The notes under the pieces were generated by a model. It saw only the letters and a list, made by a program, of their open reading frames with translations. It did not search any database and was not told where the DNA came from. From Flavobacterium sp. ASW18X (GTDB lineage: Bacteria > Bacteroidota > Bacteroidia > Flavobacteriales > Flavobacteriaceae), in the NCBI RefSeq assembly GCF_005144745.1, contig NZ_SWKK01000008.1, positions 310,001 through 374,000 of the forward strand: 64,000 nt of DNA, written 5' to 3'. Below are positions 27,010 through 34,589 of this stretch, one piece after another (position 1 is the stretch's first letter; each line of letters starts with the position of its first letter). The translations under genes were made by a program, and so were the position numbers.

Positions 27010-27381
27010 TTAGTAGAACATCTCAAAAAGATAAAACAAGATGCCTAATAGTGCGGGTAAACCTTGTACTTTAAATATCTTTATAGAAACAGTGAATGCG
27101 CCATATATACCAGCGATAACTACACAACTAAGAAAAAACAAGGCTATGTTTACTGCCCAAAAAGGGTCTGTTACAAGTAAAGACCAAAGCAAGCCTGCGG
27201 CTAAAAAGCCATTATATAAACCTTGGTTGGCCGCCATGGATTTTGTTGGTTCAAACAAGTGGTCTGGAAAATTTTTGAACACTCTTTTAGCCTGGGTGGT
27301 CCAGACAAACATTTCTAGCCAAAGAAAATAGAGGTGTAGCAAAGCCACCAATAGAGTTAGTATTTTGGCTGTTATAAGCAT
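27010..27381 (-). CDS. DUF1304 family membrane protein
   Basis: A 123-residue protein with four membrane helices (about 4-22, 52-70, 76-96, 103-122) and the DUF1304 N-terminal pattern LHLYFLWLEMFVWTT. The family's function is unknown. It lies 3 bases after the 3-hydroxyanthranilate dioxygenase gene and 55 bases before the aldehyde dehydrogenase gene, so it probably belongs to that operon. Confidence 0.88.
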   Translation of the reverse strand: MLITAKILTLLVALLHLYFLWLEMFVWTTQAKRVFKNFPDHLFEPTKSMAANQGLYNGFLAAGLLWSLLVTDPFWAVNIALFFLSCVVIAGIYGAFTVSIKIFKVQGLPALLGILFYLFEMFY

Positions 27382-27384
27382 AGT

Positions 27385-27924
27385 CTATTCTTCAGCAACA
27401 AATCTTGAGTCAACAGGCATTACCGTTCCGCAATTGTTGCAGGTACGTAAACTTTCGCTCCCATAAAAATGCTTAAAATGTTTTAAAAAATCTTTTTCAA
27501 TATCATTGAGGGTAAAATAGGCTTCGTACAATTTGTTATTGCAATTATCGCAAAACCATAAAAGCCCATCTTTGCCCTCTAGATGGTTACGCTTTCTTTC
27601 TATAACCAGGCCTATAGAATTTTCATGACGGACCGGAGAGTGTGGTACTTTTGCAGGGTGCAGGTACATGTCTCCTGGGCCAAGTTCCATGGTTCTTTTT
27701 TTACCATCTTCTTGTATATGTACCTCAATATTACCTTCTAATTGGTAAAATAATTCTTCGGTTTCATTGTAATGGTAATCTTTACGAGCGTTTGGGCCTG
27801 CAACAATCATTACAATATAATCCCCAGCATCTTTATATAAATTTTTATTTCCTACGGGGGGCTTAAGCAGTTCTCTATTTTCTTCTACCCACTTAGTAAG
27901 GTTAAAAGGAGCTTTAATGGCCAT
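27385..27924 (-). CDS. nbaC: 3-hydroxyanthranilate 3,4-dioxygenase
   Basis: Cupin-fold Fe(II) enzyme that opens the ring of 3-hydroxyanthranilate in the kynurenine route, leading to quinolinate or to further breakdown. The iron triad is His51, Glu57 and His95, with Arg47 and Arg99 for substrate binding. The bacterial form also has a rubredoxin-like Cys4 site, here Cys125, Cys128, Cys162 and Cys165, all present. Length 179 is normal. It heads an operon with a DUF1304 gene and an ALDH gene. The first enzyme of the same route, tryptophan 2,3-dioxygenase, is encoded at 47576-48544; kynureninase and kynurenine monooxygenase are not in the window. Confidence 0.95.
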   Translation of the reverse strand: MAIKAPFNLTKWVEENRELLKPPVGNKNLYKDAGDYIVMIVAGPNARKDYHYNETEELFYQLEGNIEVHIQEDGKKRTMELGPGDMYLHPAKVPHSPVRHENSIGLVIERKRNHLEGKDGLLWFCDNCNNKLYEAYFTLNDIEKDFLKHFKHFYGSESLRTCNNCGTVMPVDSRFVAEE

Positions 27925-27967
27925 ACTTTTTTTAGGAAAGGTACAAAACGTTTAGCAAGAGCCACAC

Positions 27968-27997
27968 AAAAAAAGAGAGGTCTACACCAGACCTCTC
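27968..27997 (-). terminator. Terminator of the CAP-domain lipoprotein gene
   Basis: GAGAGGTCT (27975-27983), five-base loop, AGACCTCTC (27989-27997): 9-bp perfect stem. On the minus strand it is followed by seven T residues (27974-27968). It lies 54 bases after the stop codon at 28051. Confidence 0.9.
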
Positions 27998-28050
27998 CAC
28001 TACACTTAACTTAAAAACACTTGATATAATCTAAAACAACATATCCAAAA

Positions 28051-28554
28051 TTATAATTTGTAAAAGATTTGGGTAAAGTATAATTCACCACCCGCATCTT
28101 GTACAATACTCAACGTAGCATGGGTAAAATCTCCTTCTATAGTATTCTTATGAGAAGGACTAGCCAACCATCCCTCTAAACAATCAGAAAGCATATTGTA
28201 TTTTCTGGCAACGTTTTCACTAACAGAAGTTGCCTTGGTTAATTTGGCAACTTCATTTGCTCTCAATTCAAAATTTGTATGACTTAAAGCATCTTCTTTA
28301 ATCATAAATTCATTGTGAGACTTAGCTAAATTGTAAATAGCTTTATTTAATTCTAACTCAGGAAGTCCAACAGAAACTCTATGGTTGTTAACCATGGCAA
28401 AAAGTGCCTCTTCATTATCAGATAACATTAAGTTTACGGATTTACCTACGGTTTCTTCTGTGTATAATGCTTCCTCTTCTTCTACGGAAATAGGCGCACT
28501 GCAAGAGGCAAAAAATACTATGCAAAGAATCAATAAGGGGGTAAACTTTTTCAT
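28051..28554 (-). CDS. CAP (SCP/YkwD-like) domain lipoprotein
   Basis: A 167-residue lipoprotein: signal peptide with lipobox FFASC (Cys near 18), then a CAP domain (about 50-165) with VNNHRVSVGLPELELN, AKSHNEFMIKEDALSHTNF and ASPSHKNTIEGDFTHA, the usual CAP signature order. Bacterial CAP proteins of this type are envelope-associated and their activities vary; no specific role can be given. A strong terminator follows the gene. Confidence 0.9.
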   Translation of the reverse strand: MKKFTPLLILCIVFFASCSAPISVEEEEALYTEETVGKSVNLMLSDNEEALFAMVNNHRVSVGLPELELNKAIYNLAKSHNEFMIKEDALSHTNFELRANEVAKLTKATSVSENVARKYNMLSDCLEGWLASPSHKNTIEGDFTHATLSIVQDAGGELYFTQIFYKL

Positions 28555-28671
28555 TTTTCTTGTGTTTCGTTTTCGTTGGCACGAATGTATTGCCTAATGT
28601 TTCCGAATCATGAAATAATCCTTAACCACCCGTTTTTTTCGATAAGGTGTAAGTTGAAGAACAATAAGGGC

Positions 28672-28705
28672 TCATCGACAAACGGCATAGGCTTTTAATC
28701 GATGA
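28672..28705. promoter_or_regulatory. Inverted TCATCGA / TCGATGA motif upstream of the CAP gene
   Basis: TCATCGA (28672-28678) and TCGATGA (28699-28705) form a 7-bp inverted repeat in the 244-base gap 28555-28798. Read on the minus strand, ATTTCATCGA (28708-28699) is identical to ten bases of the direct-repeat element at 53889-53898, which suggests one regulator acting at both places. No gene is seen in this gap. Confidence 0.35.
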
Positions 28706-28798
28706 AATGCGAATTTTGTAGGAAAGCCCCTGTTATATATGCGTTTTCGGAAGTAATTGAGAATAGGAACGTTATAAAAAAGGATGCTAATTATATAC

Positions 28799-29329
28799 TT
28801 AAAAGGATAATTCCTCGTTGTTGGGTTCTTTTTCTGGAGTTTCTTCAGGTTCCTTAAATACCTTGCTAAAGACTAAAGCTCCAATATCTTTTACCGGTCC
28901 ATACAATATGGAATCTGTTTTGGTTTCTTTATTAATAAAGTTAAAAGAAGATGTGGCTCGCTCAAAAAACACCAGTACAGCTCCTATGATTACGGCTACT
29001 TTTAAAGCACCGAAGATACCGCCAGCAATTTTATTTAAGATACCCAACATAGCAAAATCTGCTACTTTGGTTAATAATTTACCTGCAAAATGTACCAGTA
29101 AAACAATTATGATAAAGGTGATTATGAAAGAAGCAGTTTTAATGTATTTGGTGTCCCACTCCATGTTCTGATGCATATAGTCTGCAGCTATGTAACTAAA
29201 ATGGATAGCCCCATAAATACCAGCAATTAGAGCTACTAAAGAAGCTAACTCTATAAAAAGTCCATTTTTAAGACCTTTATATAAACCCCAGATTAATAGC
29301 AGGCCTAATACAATATCTAAAAAACTCAT
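28799..29329 (-). CDS. CvpA family membrane protein
   Basis: A 176-residue protein with four membrane helices (about 3-20, 25-45, 65-90, 100-125) and the CvpA-type opening SFLDIVLGLLLIWGLYKGLK. The C-terminal 40 residues are charged and acidic (EEPEETPEKEPNNEE). CvpA proteins affect colicin V production in E. coli and envelope stress tolerance elsewhere; the molecular role is unclear. The gene is divergent from the next one, with 56 bases between the two ATGs. Confidence 0.9.
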   Translation of the reverse strand: MSFLDIVLGLLLIWGLYKGLKNGLFIELASLVALIAGIYGAIHFSYIAADYMHQNMEWDTKYIKTASFIITFIIIVLLVHFAGKLLTKVADFAMLGILNKIAGGIFGALKVAVIIGAVLVFFERATSSFNFINKETKTDSILYGPVKDIGALVFSKVFKEPEETPEKEPNNEELSF

Positions 29330-29364
29330 GGTTTGTGTTTGAGCAAATATACTATTTTGGTTCT

Positions 29365-29372
29365 TACCTTTG
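29365..29372 (+). promoter_or_regulatory. -7 box with near-leaderless spacing
   Basis: TACCTTTG is an exact TAnnTTTG. A TTG 23 bases upstream completes the flavobacterial consensus. The predicted start of transcription is about 7 bases before the ATG at 29386, leaving almost no leader and excluding the upstream GTG at 29335. Confidence 0.55.
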
Positions 29373-29385
29373 TCTTTTTGTTAGT

Positions 29386-29742
29386 ATGGGTAGAAATGAG
29401 GTTTTAAAAGAAAGATGGGAGCTGTTGGTACAACGTTTGTCTGCAAAGTTTGCAGACGGGGACGTACTAGATTTAGATGGTATCATCTATTTGGTAGGTG
29501 TACAAGAATTAGGGCAACTGGGACGTAGATTTAAAAAAGATGAAAAATTAAATCTAATGCATATTGCTATTTGTAGGCTTTTGGAACCCTATGGTTATTA
29601 CGAGTTTGACTTTTTTGATGCAGACGGTTGGCCACATTATAAAATTAAAGAAGAACTCCCCAACCTAAAGGCAGGTGAGCAATCTGTTTTAATGAAAGAA
29701 GCTTTAGTAAACTATTTCTTAGAAAAAGAATTCATAGACTAA
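29386..29742 (+). CDS. Small soluble protein of unknown function
   Basis: A 118-residue cytoplasmic protein beginning MGRNEVLKERWELL. The middle, LDLDGIIYLVGVQELGQL then FKKDEKLNLMHIAICRLLEPYG, looks like helical hairpins; it is acidic overall with no known motif. The ATG at 29386 is preferred over a GTG at 29335, because the promoter box lies between them. It ends in a 4-base convergent overlap with gpsA. No function can be assigned. Confidence 0.75.
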   Translation: MGRNEVLKERWELLVQRLSAKFADGDVLDLDGIIYLVGVQELGQLGRRFKKDEKLNLMHIAICRLLEPYGYYEFDFFDADGWPHYKIKEELPNLKAGEQSVLMKEALVNYFLEKEFID

Positions 29743-30737
29743 TCTAACTTGTCCGTAAGCTTTTTAAACGTTTTTTTGGCATCTTTTTGCTCATATAGAA
29801 TACCGTAAACCGCATTGATAATAGGAGTTTTTGACTTTTTTTCTATTTTACTCATAAGTAAGTGAGCACTTTTGGTAGCGTAGTACCCTTCTGCAACCAT
29901 GTTCATTTCCATCATAGCGCTTTTAACAGTATAGCCTTTACCAATCATATTACCAAACATGCGGTTTCTGCTAAACACAGAATACCCCGTTACTAGTAAA
30001 TCACCTAAATAAGCACTATCATTAATGTTACGCTTCATCTTGTGGACTTTACCAATAAAACGTTTCATCTCCCTTATAGCGTTACTCATTAGCACACTTT
30101 GAAAGTTATCTCCGTAGCCCAGGCCATGCGCAATCCCAGCAGCTATGGCATAAATATTCTTAAGCATAGCAGCGTACTCGGTGCCAATGATGTCATCAGA
30201 AATTTTAGTTTTTATATAATCACTGCTCAAATCTTGTGCTATATCCGCAGCTTTTTGCTCATCCGAACACGCAATGGTAAGGTAAGATAGCCGTTCCAAA
30301 GCAACTTCTTCTGCGTGGCAAGGACCAGTAATTACGCCTATTTGTTCATAGGGAATAGCATAGGTATAATGAAAATGTTCCCCTACAATGTAGCCGGTCT
30401 CAGGCACAATACCTTTGATGGCAGAAAAAATAATCTTATCGTTTAAAGGAAGGGTGAGTTTCTTTAATTCTGATGCTAAAAATGCAGAAGGGATAGCAAA
30501 AATGAGTATTTCCGCATCTTTGACCGCTTCATTAATATCATTAGTGAGTTGTAGTTGTTCCGTATGGAACTCTACAGAACTAAGGTAATTGGGATTGTGC
30601 TTTTCTTTTTTAATATGTTCAGAAGCGTAAACACTGCGCATATACCAAACAAATTGTTCTTGGGTTTCTGACAACATTTTGGCAATAGCTGTAGCCCAGC
30701 TACCACCACCTATTACTGCATATTTTGTGCTACTCAT
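29739..30737 (-). CDS. gpsA: Glycerol-3-phosphate dehydrogenase [NAD(P)+]
   Basis: Makes sn-glycerol 3-phosphate from dihydroxyacetone phosphate for phospholipid synthesis. The Rossmann start YAVIGGGSWATAIAKML follows directly on the N-terminal MSSTK, then AIPSAFLASELKKL and the catalytic-domain motif LKNIYAIAAGIAHGLGYGDN with the conserved Lys-Asn. The ATG at 30737 is preferred to a TTG at 30767, because an exact -7 box (TACCTTTG, 30762-30755) lies inside the longer frame. Length 332 is normal. Confidence 0.96.
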   Translation of the reverse strand: MSSTKYAVIGGGSWATAIAKMLSETQEQFVWYMRSVYASEHIKKEKHNPNYLSSVEFHTEQLQLTNDINEAVKDAEILIFAIPSAFLASELKKLTLPLNDKIIFSAIKGIVPETGYIVGEHFHYTYAIPYEQIGVITGPCHAEEVALERLSYLTIACSDEQKAADIAQDLSSDYIKTKISDDIIGTEYAAMLKNIYAIAAGIAHGLGYGDNFQSVLMSNAIREMKRFIGKVHKMKRNINDSAYLGDLLVTGYSVFSRNRMFGNMIGKGYTVKSAMMEMNMVAEGYYATKSAHLLMSKIEKKSKTPIINAVYGILYEQKDAKKTFKKLTDKLD

Positions 30738-30754
30738 AGTACTATTTCGTATTT

Positions 30755-30797
30755 CAAAGGTAATCAACCAAACATCAATTGTGTTATTGGTTGATTA
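30755..30797. promoter_or_regulatory. gpsA -7 box and 11-bp inverted repeat in a divergent promoter region
   Basis: On the minus strand TACCTTTG (30762-30755) is an exact -7 box for gpsA. Next to it TAATCAACCAA (30761-30771) and TTGGTTGATTA (30787-30797) form a perfect 11-bp inverted repeat with a 15-base spacer. On the plus strand a TTG within the right arm is followed after 19 bases by TACATTTT, a 7 of 8 promoter match for the lipoprotein at 30862. One operator could control both genes. Confidence 0.5.
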
Positions 30798-30861
30798 TGT
30801 TACTGTTATACATTTTGGCATAGTCCTTGGTTTTACAAAGTAAATCAATAAACGAAAACAC

Positions 30862-31776
30862 ATGGGAACAAAGAAATTACTTTTAGGATTATTAGGACTC
30901 GTATTCCTTTCGTCTTGTTATACAGAAGTTATTTTAGATGAGGACTATATTGTAGAATCTCCATTTAACACAGATGCAGCTCTGCAAGATTTTGACTTGT
31001 GGTATGTAGATATCAATGCTACAAGCGGAAATGGAGAAGTACCATTTTTACAAAACGCATTTACCCTTACGTTTAGGAACGGTGTTGTTTATGCTAATAA
31101 TAACATAGTAGGTCTGGGAAAAACAGGGAATGGATTGGGCGTAGATGTTGGTAGTTACGCTACAGGCAGCGGGCAAGTTGAGGTGAACCATGACATCTAT
31201 GGCACTTATTATTTAGACATTTATGTTGTTGGCGATAACCGTATGGAATTGTACAGCCCAAGTACTAGAACTAGCTATTTTGTAGATGGTTACCAAAGAA
31301 ATAGATTTGATTACGACCGTTTGTTTTATGAAAATCTAGATTATTTTTTACAAGAGTACGAAGCTTGGGAGAAAACTTCTACAAGTGAGGCAGGAGCGCT
31401 AAATGAGTTTGACGAAGAATCTTACTTAAGGTTCTTTGGGGGTGATGTTCTAGATTTTCAGTCGTCTAAAGATGCTCCAGGGACACACCCAGATAATCTA
31501 TATTGGGATTACGAAGGAGACTACCGTGTGTACAACACTAATGATATCGATTTAAAAACTTTAACACTCGATTATGACTATCTGGGCAATGAATACTTTG
31601 AGTTGTACGTTATTGATGATAGTACGATAGAGTTGTACCATGTAGATAGCCAAACGGTGTACGAATTTAGTGGAAGAGGCTATATACAATTTTTAAAATC
31701 TGATGATAAAACGGGTAAAAAACGCAGTAAATCTAATTACGGAAAAATGAGCGTGACCCGTCAAAGAAGTCTGTAA
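30862..31776 (+). CDS. Lipoprotein of unknown function
   Basis: A 304-residue lipoprotein: signal peptide with FLSSC (Cys19). The mature part has two similar beta-rich segments, one around 45-130 and a second around 215-290, both with TYYLDIYVVGDNRMELYSPS-type strands (second: EYFELYVIDDSTIELYHVDS). This suggests an internal duplication. An acidic helical linker (about 150-205) separates them. The C-terminus is very basic (GKKRSKSNYGKMSVTRQRSL). No function is known; it is divergent from gpsA and ends at a terminator with a conserved 17-base motif. Confidence 0.75.
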   Translation: MGTKKLLLGLLGLVFLSSCYTEVILDEDYIVESPFNTDAALQDFDLWYVDINATSGNGEVPFLQNAFTLTFRNGVVYANNNIVGLGKTGNGLGVDVGSYATGSGQVEVNHDIYGTYYLDIYVVGDNRMELYSPSTRTSYFVDGYQRNRFDYDRLFYENLDYFLQEYEAWEKTSTSEAGALNEFDEESYLRFFGGDVLDFQSSKDAPGTHPDNLYWDYEGDYRVYNTNDIDLKTLTLDYDYLGNEYFELYVIDDSTIELYHVDSQTVYEFSGRGYIQFLKSDDKTGKKRSKSNYGKMSVTRQRSL

Positions 31777-31810
31777 GGAGCTAATATCCTTGCCGACTAT
31801 ATAAACGTTT

Positions 31811-31878
31811 TTTGGTTGGTTATTTAGTTAGAAATCGCCTCGATGCAGCTATAAGTTTGCACGGGGCGGTTTTTTTTA
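31811..31878 (+). terminator. Terminator preceded by a 17-base shared motif
   Basis: TTTGGTTGGTTATTTAG (31811-31827) is followed after five bases by AATCGCCTCG (31833-31842), which pairs with CGGGGCGGTT (31862-31871, two G-U pairs); an inner TGCA/TGCA pair lies in the loop. T residues follow to 31878. The same 17-mer abuts the terminator at 49431-49464 on the other strand. Just upstream AAGGA/TCCTT (31775-31791) forms a small hairpin at the stop codon. Confidence 0.7.
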
Positions 31879-32005
31879 GGAGTTTTTTTAGTTGCTTTCT
31901 GATTTATCTTTATGCTAAATGTGTTGTAAATGTCTAATTATGATGTTCTTAGATTATCAAATTCTTAAAAATGAACCCATTTCTGGCTAAACCGCCATTT
32001 AGTAG

Positions 32006-32013
32006 TAATTTTG
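32006..32013 (+). promoter_or_regulatory. -7 box of the third SulP gene
   Basis: TAATTTTG is an exact TAnnTTTG, ending 18 bases before the ATG at 32032. No clear TTG sits at the normal distance; the gap between this and the preceding terminator (31879-32005) shows no other feature. Confidence 0.5.
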
Positions 32014-32031
32014 CCGGCTTAATTAGGAAAC

Positions 32032-33609
32032 ATGAAAAAGTACCTAAACCTTTTCGATTTTAGTCAGAAAGTAGATTATAAAACAGAAATACTATCAGGA
32101 TTAACGGTGGCATTAGCGTTGGTTCCAGAAGCAATAGCTTTTGCATTAATTCCGGGTTTTTCACCATTAACAGGATTATACGCCGCTTTTGTAATGGCTT
32201 TGGTGACTTCTATTTTAGGGGGTAGACCAGGAATGATTTCTGGTGCTACCGGCGCTGTTGCTGTAATTTTTGTCGGTTTAATTTTAGAATTAAAGAATAC
32301 CTTTCCGGGCATTGAGCCCATAACCATTTTAAATTACACCTTTGCCACGGTAATTCTTGCAGGGACCTTGCAAATTTTAGCCGGGGTGCTACGCTTGGGT
32401 AAATTTATCCGTTTGGTACCGCAACCGGTAATGTTTGGTTTTGTAAATGGTTTGGCAATTATCATTTTCATGGCTCAGTTTCCTAATTTTTATAATAAAG
32501 AAACAGGCGAATTAATGACGGGTAGCCCCATGTTTATAATGTTAGGTTTAACATTGCTAACCATGTTGATTATCTGGGGACTGCCAAAATTAACCAAGGT
32601 TGTACCCTCGTCTTTGGTAGCGATACTAGTAGTTTCTGCCATTGTGCTTGGCTTTGGAGTGAATACCTTAACGGTCGCTGATATTATGAGAGAAGGGGAA
32701 ACCATTAAAGGTGGATTTCCGCCCTTGTCTATTCCGCAGATACCCCTTACCTGGGCTACATTTAAAATAATTATTCCATATGCTGCAATTGTTGCAGGCG
32801 TTGGACTTATAGAAAGTTTGCTAACGCTAAATATTGTTGATGAGATTACCCAAACTAGAGGTAGGGGTAATAAAGAATGTGTAGCACAAGGTATTGGTAA
32901 TATCTTTTCTGGATTTTTATCTGGAATGGGTGGTTGTGCTATGATTGGCCAGAGTTTAATTAATACATCATCTGGTGCTAGAGCAAGACTTTCTGGTATT
33001 ACAGCAGCGGTGATGCTATTGGTATTTATCATGTTTGGCAGTAGCCTTATTGAACGTTTGCCAATGGCAGCGCTTGTAGGTTTAATGTTTATGGTAGCTA
33101 TTGGCACATTTGAGTGGGCCAGCTTTAAAACTTTTGGTAAAATGCCAACCTCTGATGTTATTGTAATGGTTTTAGTGACCTTAATTACGGCTATTACACA
33201 CAACTTAGCAGTTGCTGTGTTATTAGGAGTAATTATTTCTGCGCTTGCTTATTCTTGGGAGAATGCAAAGCGTATCCGTGCGCGCAAGTATGTAGATGAG
33301 AATGGGGTGAAGCATTATGAAATCTACGGACCACTTTTCTTTGGTTCAACAACTTTATTTGCAGAGAAATTTGATGTGCAGAACGACCCACAAGAGGTGA
33401 TTATTGATTTTAAAGAGAGTAGAGTAGCAGACATGTCTGGGATAGAGGCATTGCATAAAATTACCGAGCGTTACGCTAAGGCTGGTAAAAAAGTACACTT
33501 AAAGCATCTTAGTAAGGATTGTAGAAGGTTATTGCAGAACGCTGATAGTATTATAGAAGTAAACGTTTTAGAAGACCCAACATACAAAGTAGTTTCTGAT
33601 ACTTTTTAA
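32032..33609 (+). CDS. SulP-family anion transporter with STAS domain (525 aa)
   Basis: An SLC26/SulP inner-membrane transporter. The signature region ILSGLTVALALVPEAIAFAL (about 20-39) is followed by PLTGLYAAFVMALVTS and GATGAVAVIFV, with about 10-12 membrane segments to about residue 410. A short STAS domain occupies about 425-525 (PQEVIIDFKESRVADMSGIE). It is the only SulP here with no carbonic anhydrase beside it, and it is more divergent than the pair at 3984-8148, so its substrate (sulfate, bicarbonate or a carboxylate) is open. It stands alone in its transcript. Confidence 0.92.
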   Translation: MKKYLNLFDFSQKVDYKTEILSGLTVALALVPEAIAFALIPGFSPLTGLYAAFVMALVTSILGGRPGMISGATGAVAVIFVGLILELKNTFPGIEPITILNYTFATVILAGTLQILAGVLRLGKFIRLVPQPVMFGFVNGLAIIIFMAQFPNFYNKETGELMTGSPMFIMLGLTLLTMLIIWGLPKLTKVVPSSLVAILVVSAIVLGFGVNTLTVADIMREGETIKGGFPPLSIPQIPLTWATFKIIIPYAAIVAGVGLIESLLTLNIVDEITQTRGRGNKECVAQGIGNIFSGFLSGMGGCAMIGQSLINTSSGARARLSGITAAVMLLVFIMFGSSLIERLPMAALVGLMFMVAIGTFEWASFKTFGKMPTSDVIVMVLVTLITAITHNLAVAVLLGVIISALAYSWENAKRIRARKYVDENGVKHYEIYGPLFFGSTTLFAEKFDVQNDPQEVIIDFKESRVADMSGIEALHKITERYAKAGKKVHLKHLSKDCRRLLQNADSIIEVNVLEDPTYKVVSDTF

Positions 33610-33612
33610 ACG

Positions 33613-34212
33613 TTACTCATTTAGTTTTCCCAGAAAAACATTGACTTTTGGGTTTATGGGATTGCCTGCAATTCTCCGTAACAAAACAATTTGTCCGTTG
33701 TGGTAAATAGCATCGGACAGTTGCCCGTTTACTAAATTCCAAAACGGAAAGGGAATAGTCTTTTCACCTCTTTTAAAAACAACATCAAAATTATTAAATG
33801 CTTTGTCACTTGCATTCTTATAAGCTTGGCTTGCTATTTTTAAATTGGTTAGGGTTTCTATTCTCAGTTGTTCCAGCGTGTAGTTAGCAGAAACTTGCGG
33901 CCGTACATTAGGCCGCTGTTCTACAGCATTACGGACGGCCTTAGACAGTTCTAAAATATGCTCAAGTGTTTGTAGGATATTGCGGGTATCATCTGCTGCA
34001 GAAAATACTAAGTCTTGTTGGGTTAAACCTTCTGTGGCCCAATAATATCTAAATCCTAATCCGTCTATAGTCCTAGAGACTATGGCTCCAGCGCTATAGT
34101 TTTCTTCTGCTTCTGGTACGGAAGCGTAGGGTAGTGGTTCTTGCGCCATAGTGGTGAATAATAGTAGCATAAATTTGGTAGTAAACAGAAGTTTTTTAAC
34201 ACGGTATCGCAT
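33613..34212 (-). CDS. Secreted DinB-like four-helix protein
   Basis: A 199-residue protein with a signal peptide (about 1-24), then a helical region that resembles the DinB/YfiT-like fold: TRNILQTLEHILELSK, FPFWNLVNGQLSDAIYHNGQI with a His in the last helix, and a gap of about 100 residues between. DinB-like proteins often bind metal through three His; only some are clear here, so metal binding is uncertain. Its ATG overlaps the preceding stop as TGATG, so it is translated with the NTF2-like and S8 protease genes. Function unknown. Confidence 0.7.
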   Translation of the reverse strand: MRYRVKKLLFTTKFMLLLFTTMAQEPLPYASVPEAEENYSAGAIVSRTIDGLGFRYYWATEGLTQQDLVFSAADDTRNILQTLEHILELSKAVRNAVEQRPNVRPQVSANYTLEQLRIETLTNLKIASQAYKNASDKAFNNFDVVFKRGEKTIPFPFWNLVNGQLSDAIYHNGQIVLLRRIAGNPINPKVNVFLGKLNE

Positions 34213-34589
34213 CAGTACATGGTGTTAGGGTTGGCAGAAGTTTTAGGTATTTGTTGTATGGCATCCCAATGCTCAACAATTTTACCATCATCATCAAACC
34301 TAAAAAAATCCATAGTAACATATTGGTCGTTACCAGGCCATTCTTGGTGCGTATGTAGAGCTACCAAATCGCCCTCCGCAATACACCTTACAAATTCAAT
34401 GGATTTATTAGGATATTCTTGTTGCATTCTTTCAAAATAGGCTATAAATCCTGCTTTACCGTCTTCAACATCAGGGTTGTGTTGTATATAGGTTTTTCCA
34501 ACATACAAATTAACGGCCTCTTTAGGATTGCCCATGTATGCCGTTCTGTAAAAAGCAATAGCGTTGGCTTTGTTGTTTTCTAGATTCAT
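34212..34589 (-). CDS. NTF2-like (SnoaL-type) protein
   Basis: A 125-residue cone-shaped NTF2/SnoaL-fold protein. The pattern AFYRTAYMGNPKEAVNLYVG, then YIQHNPDVEDGKAGFIAYF and the last strand DDDGKIVEHWDAIQQIP, matches SnoaL-like polyketide-cyclase relatives, including the buried His-Asp pair in IVEHWD. No signal peptide. Many members have unknown substrates. The ATG overlaps the protease stop as ATGA and its stop overlaps the next ATG, so all three genes are translationally coupled. Confidence 0.88.
   Translation of the reverse strand: MNLENNKANAIAFYRTAYMGNPKEAVNLYVGKTYIQHNPDVEDGKAGFIAYFERMQQEYPNKSIEFVRCIAEGDLVALHTHQEWPGNDQYVTMDFFRFDDDGKIVEHWDAIQQIPKTSANPNTMY

Noticed and set aside
30738-30767. 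TTG start giving a longer gpsA protein
   Set aside because: The promoter -7 box lies within those codons, and the ATG at 30737 gives the normal N-terminus.
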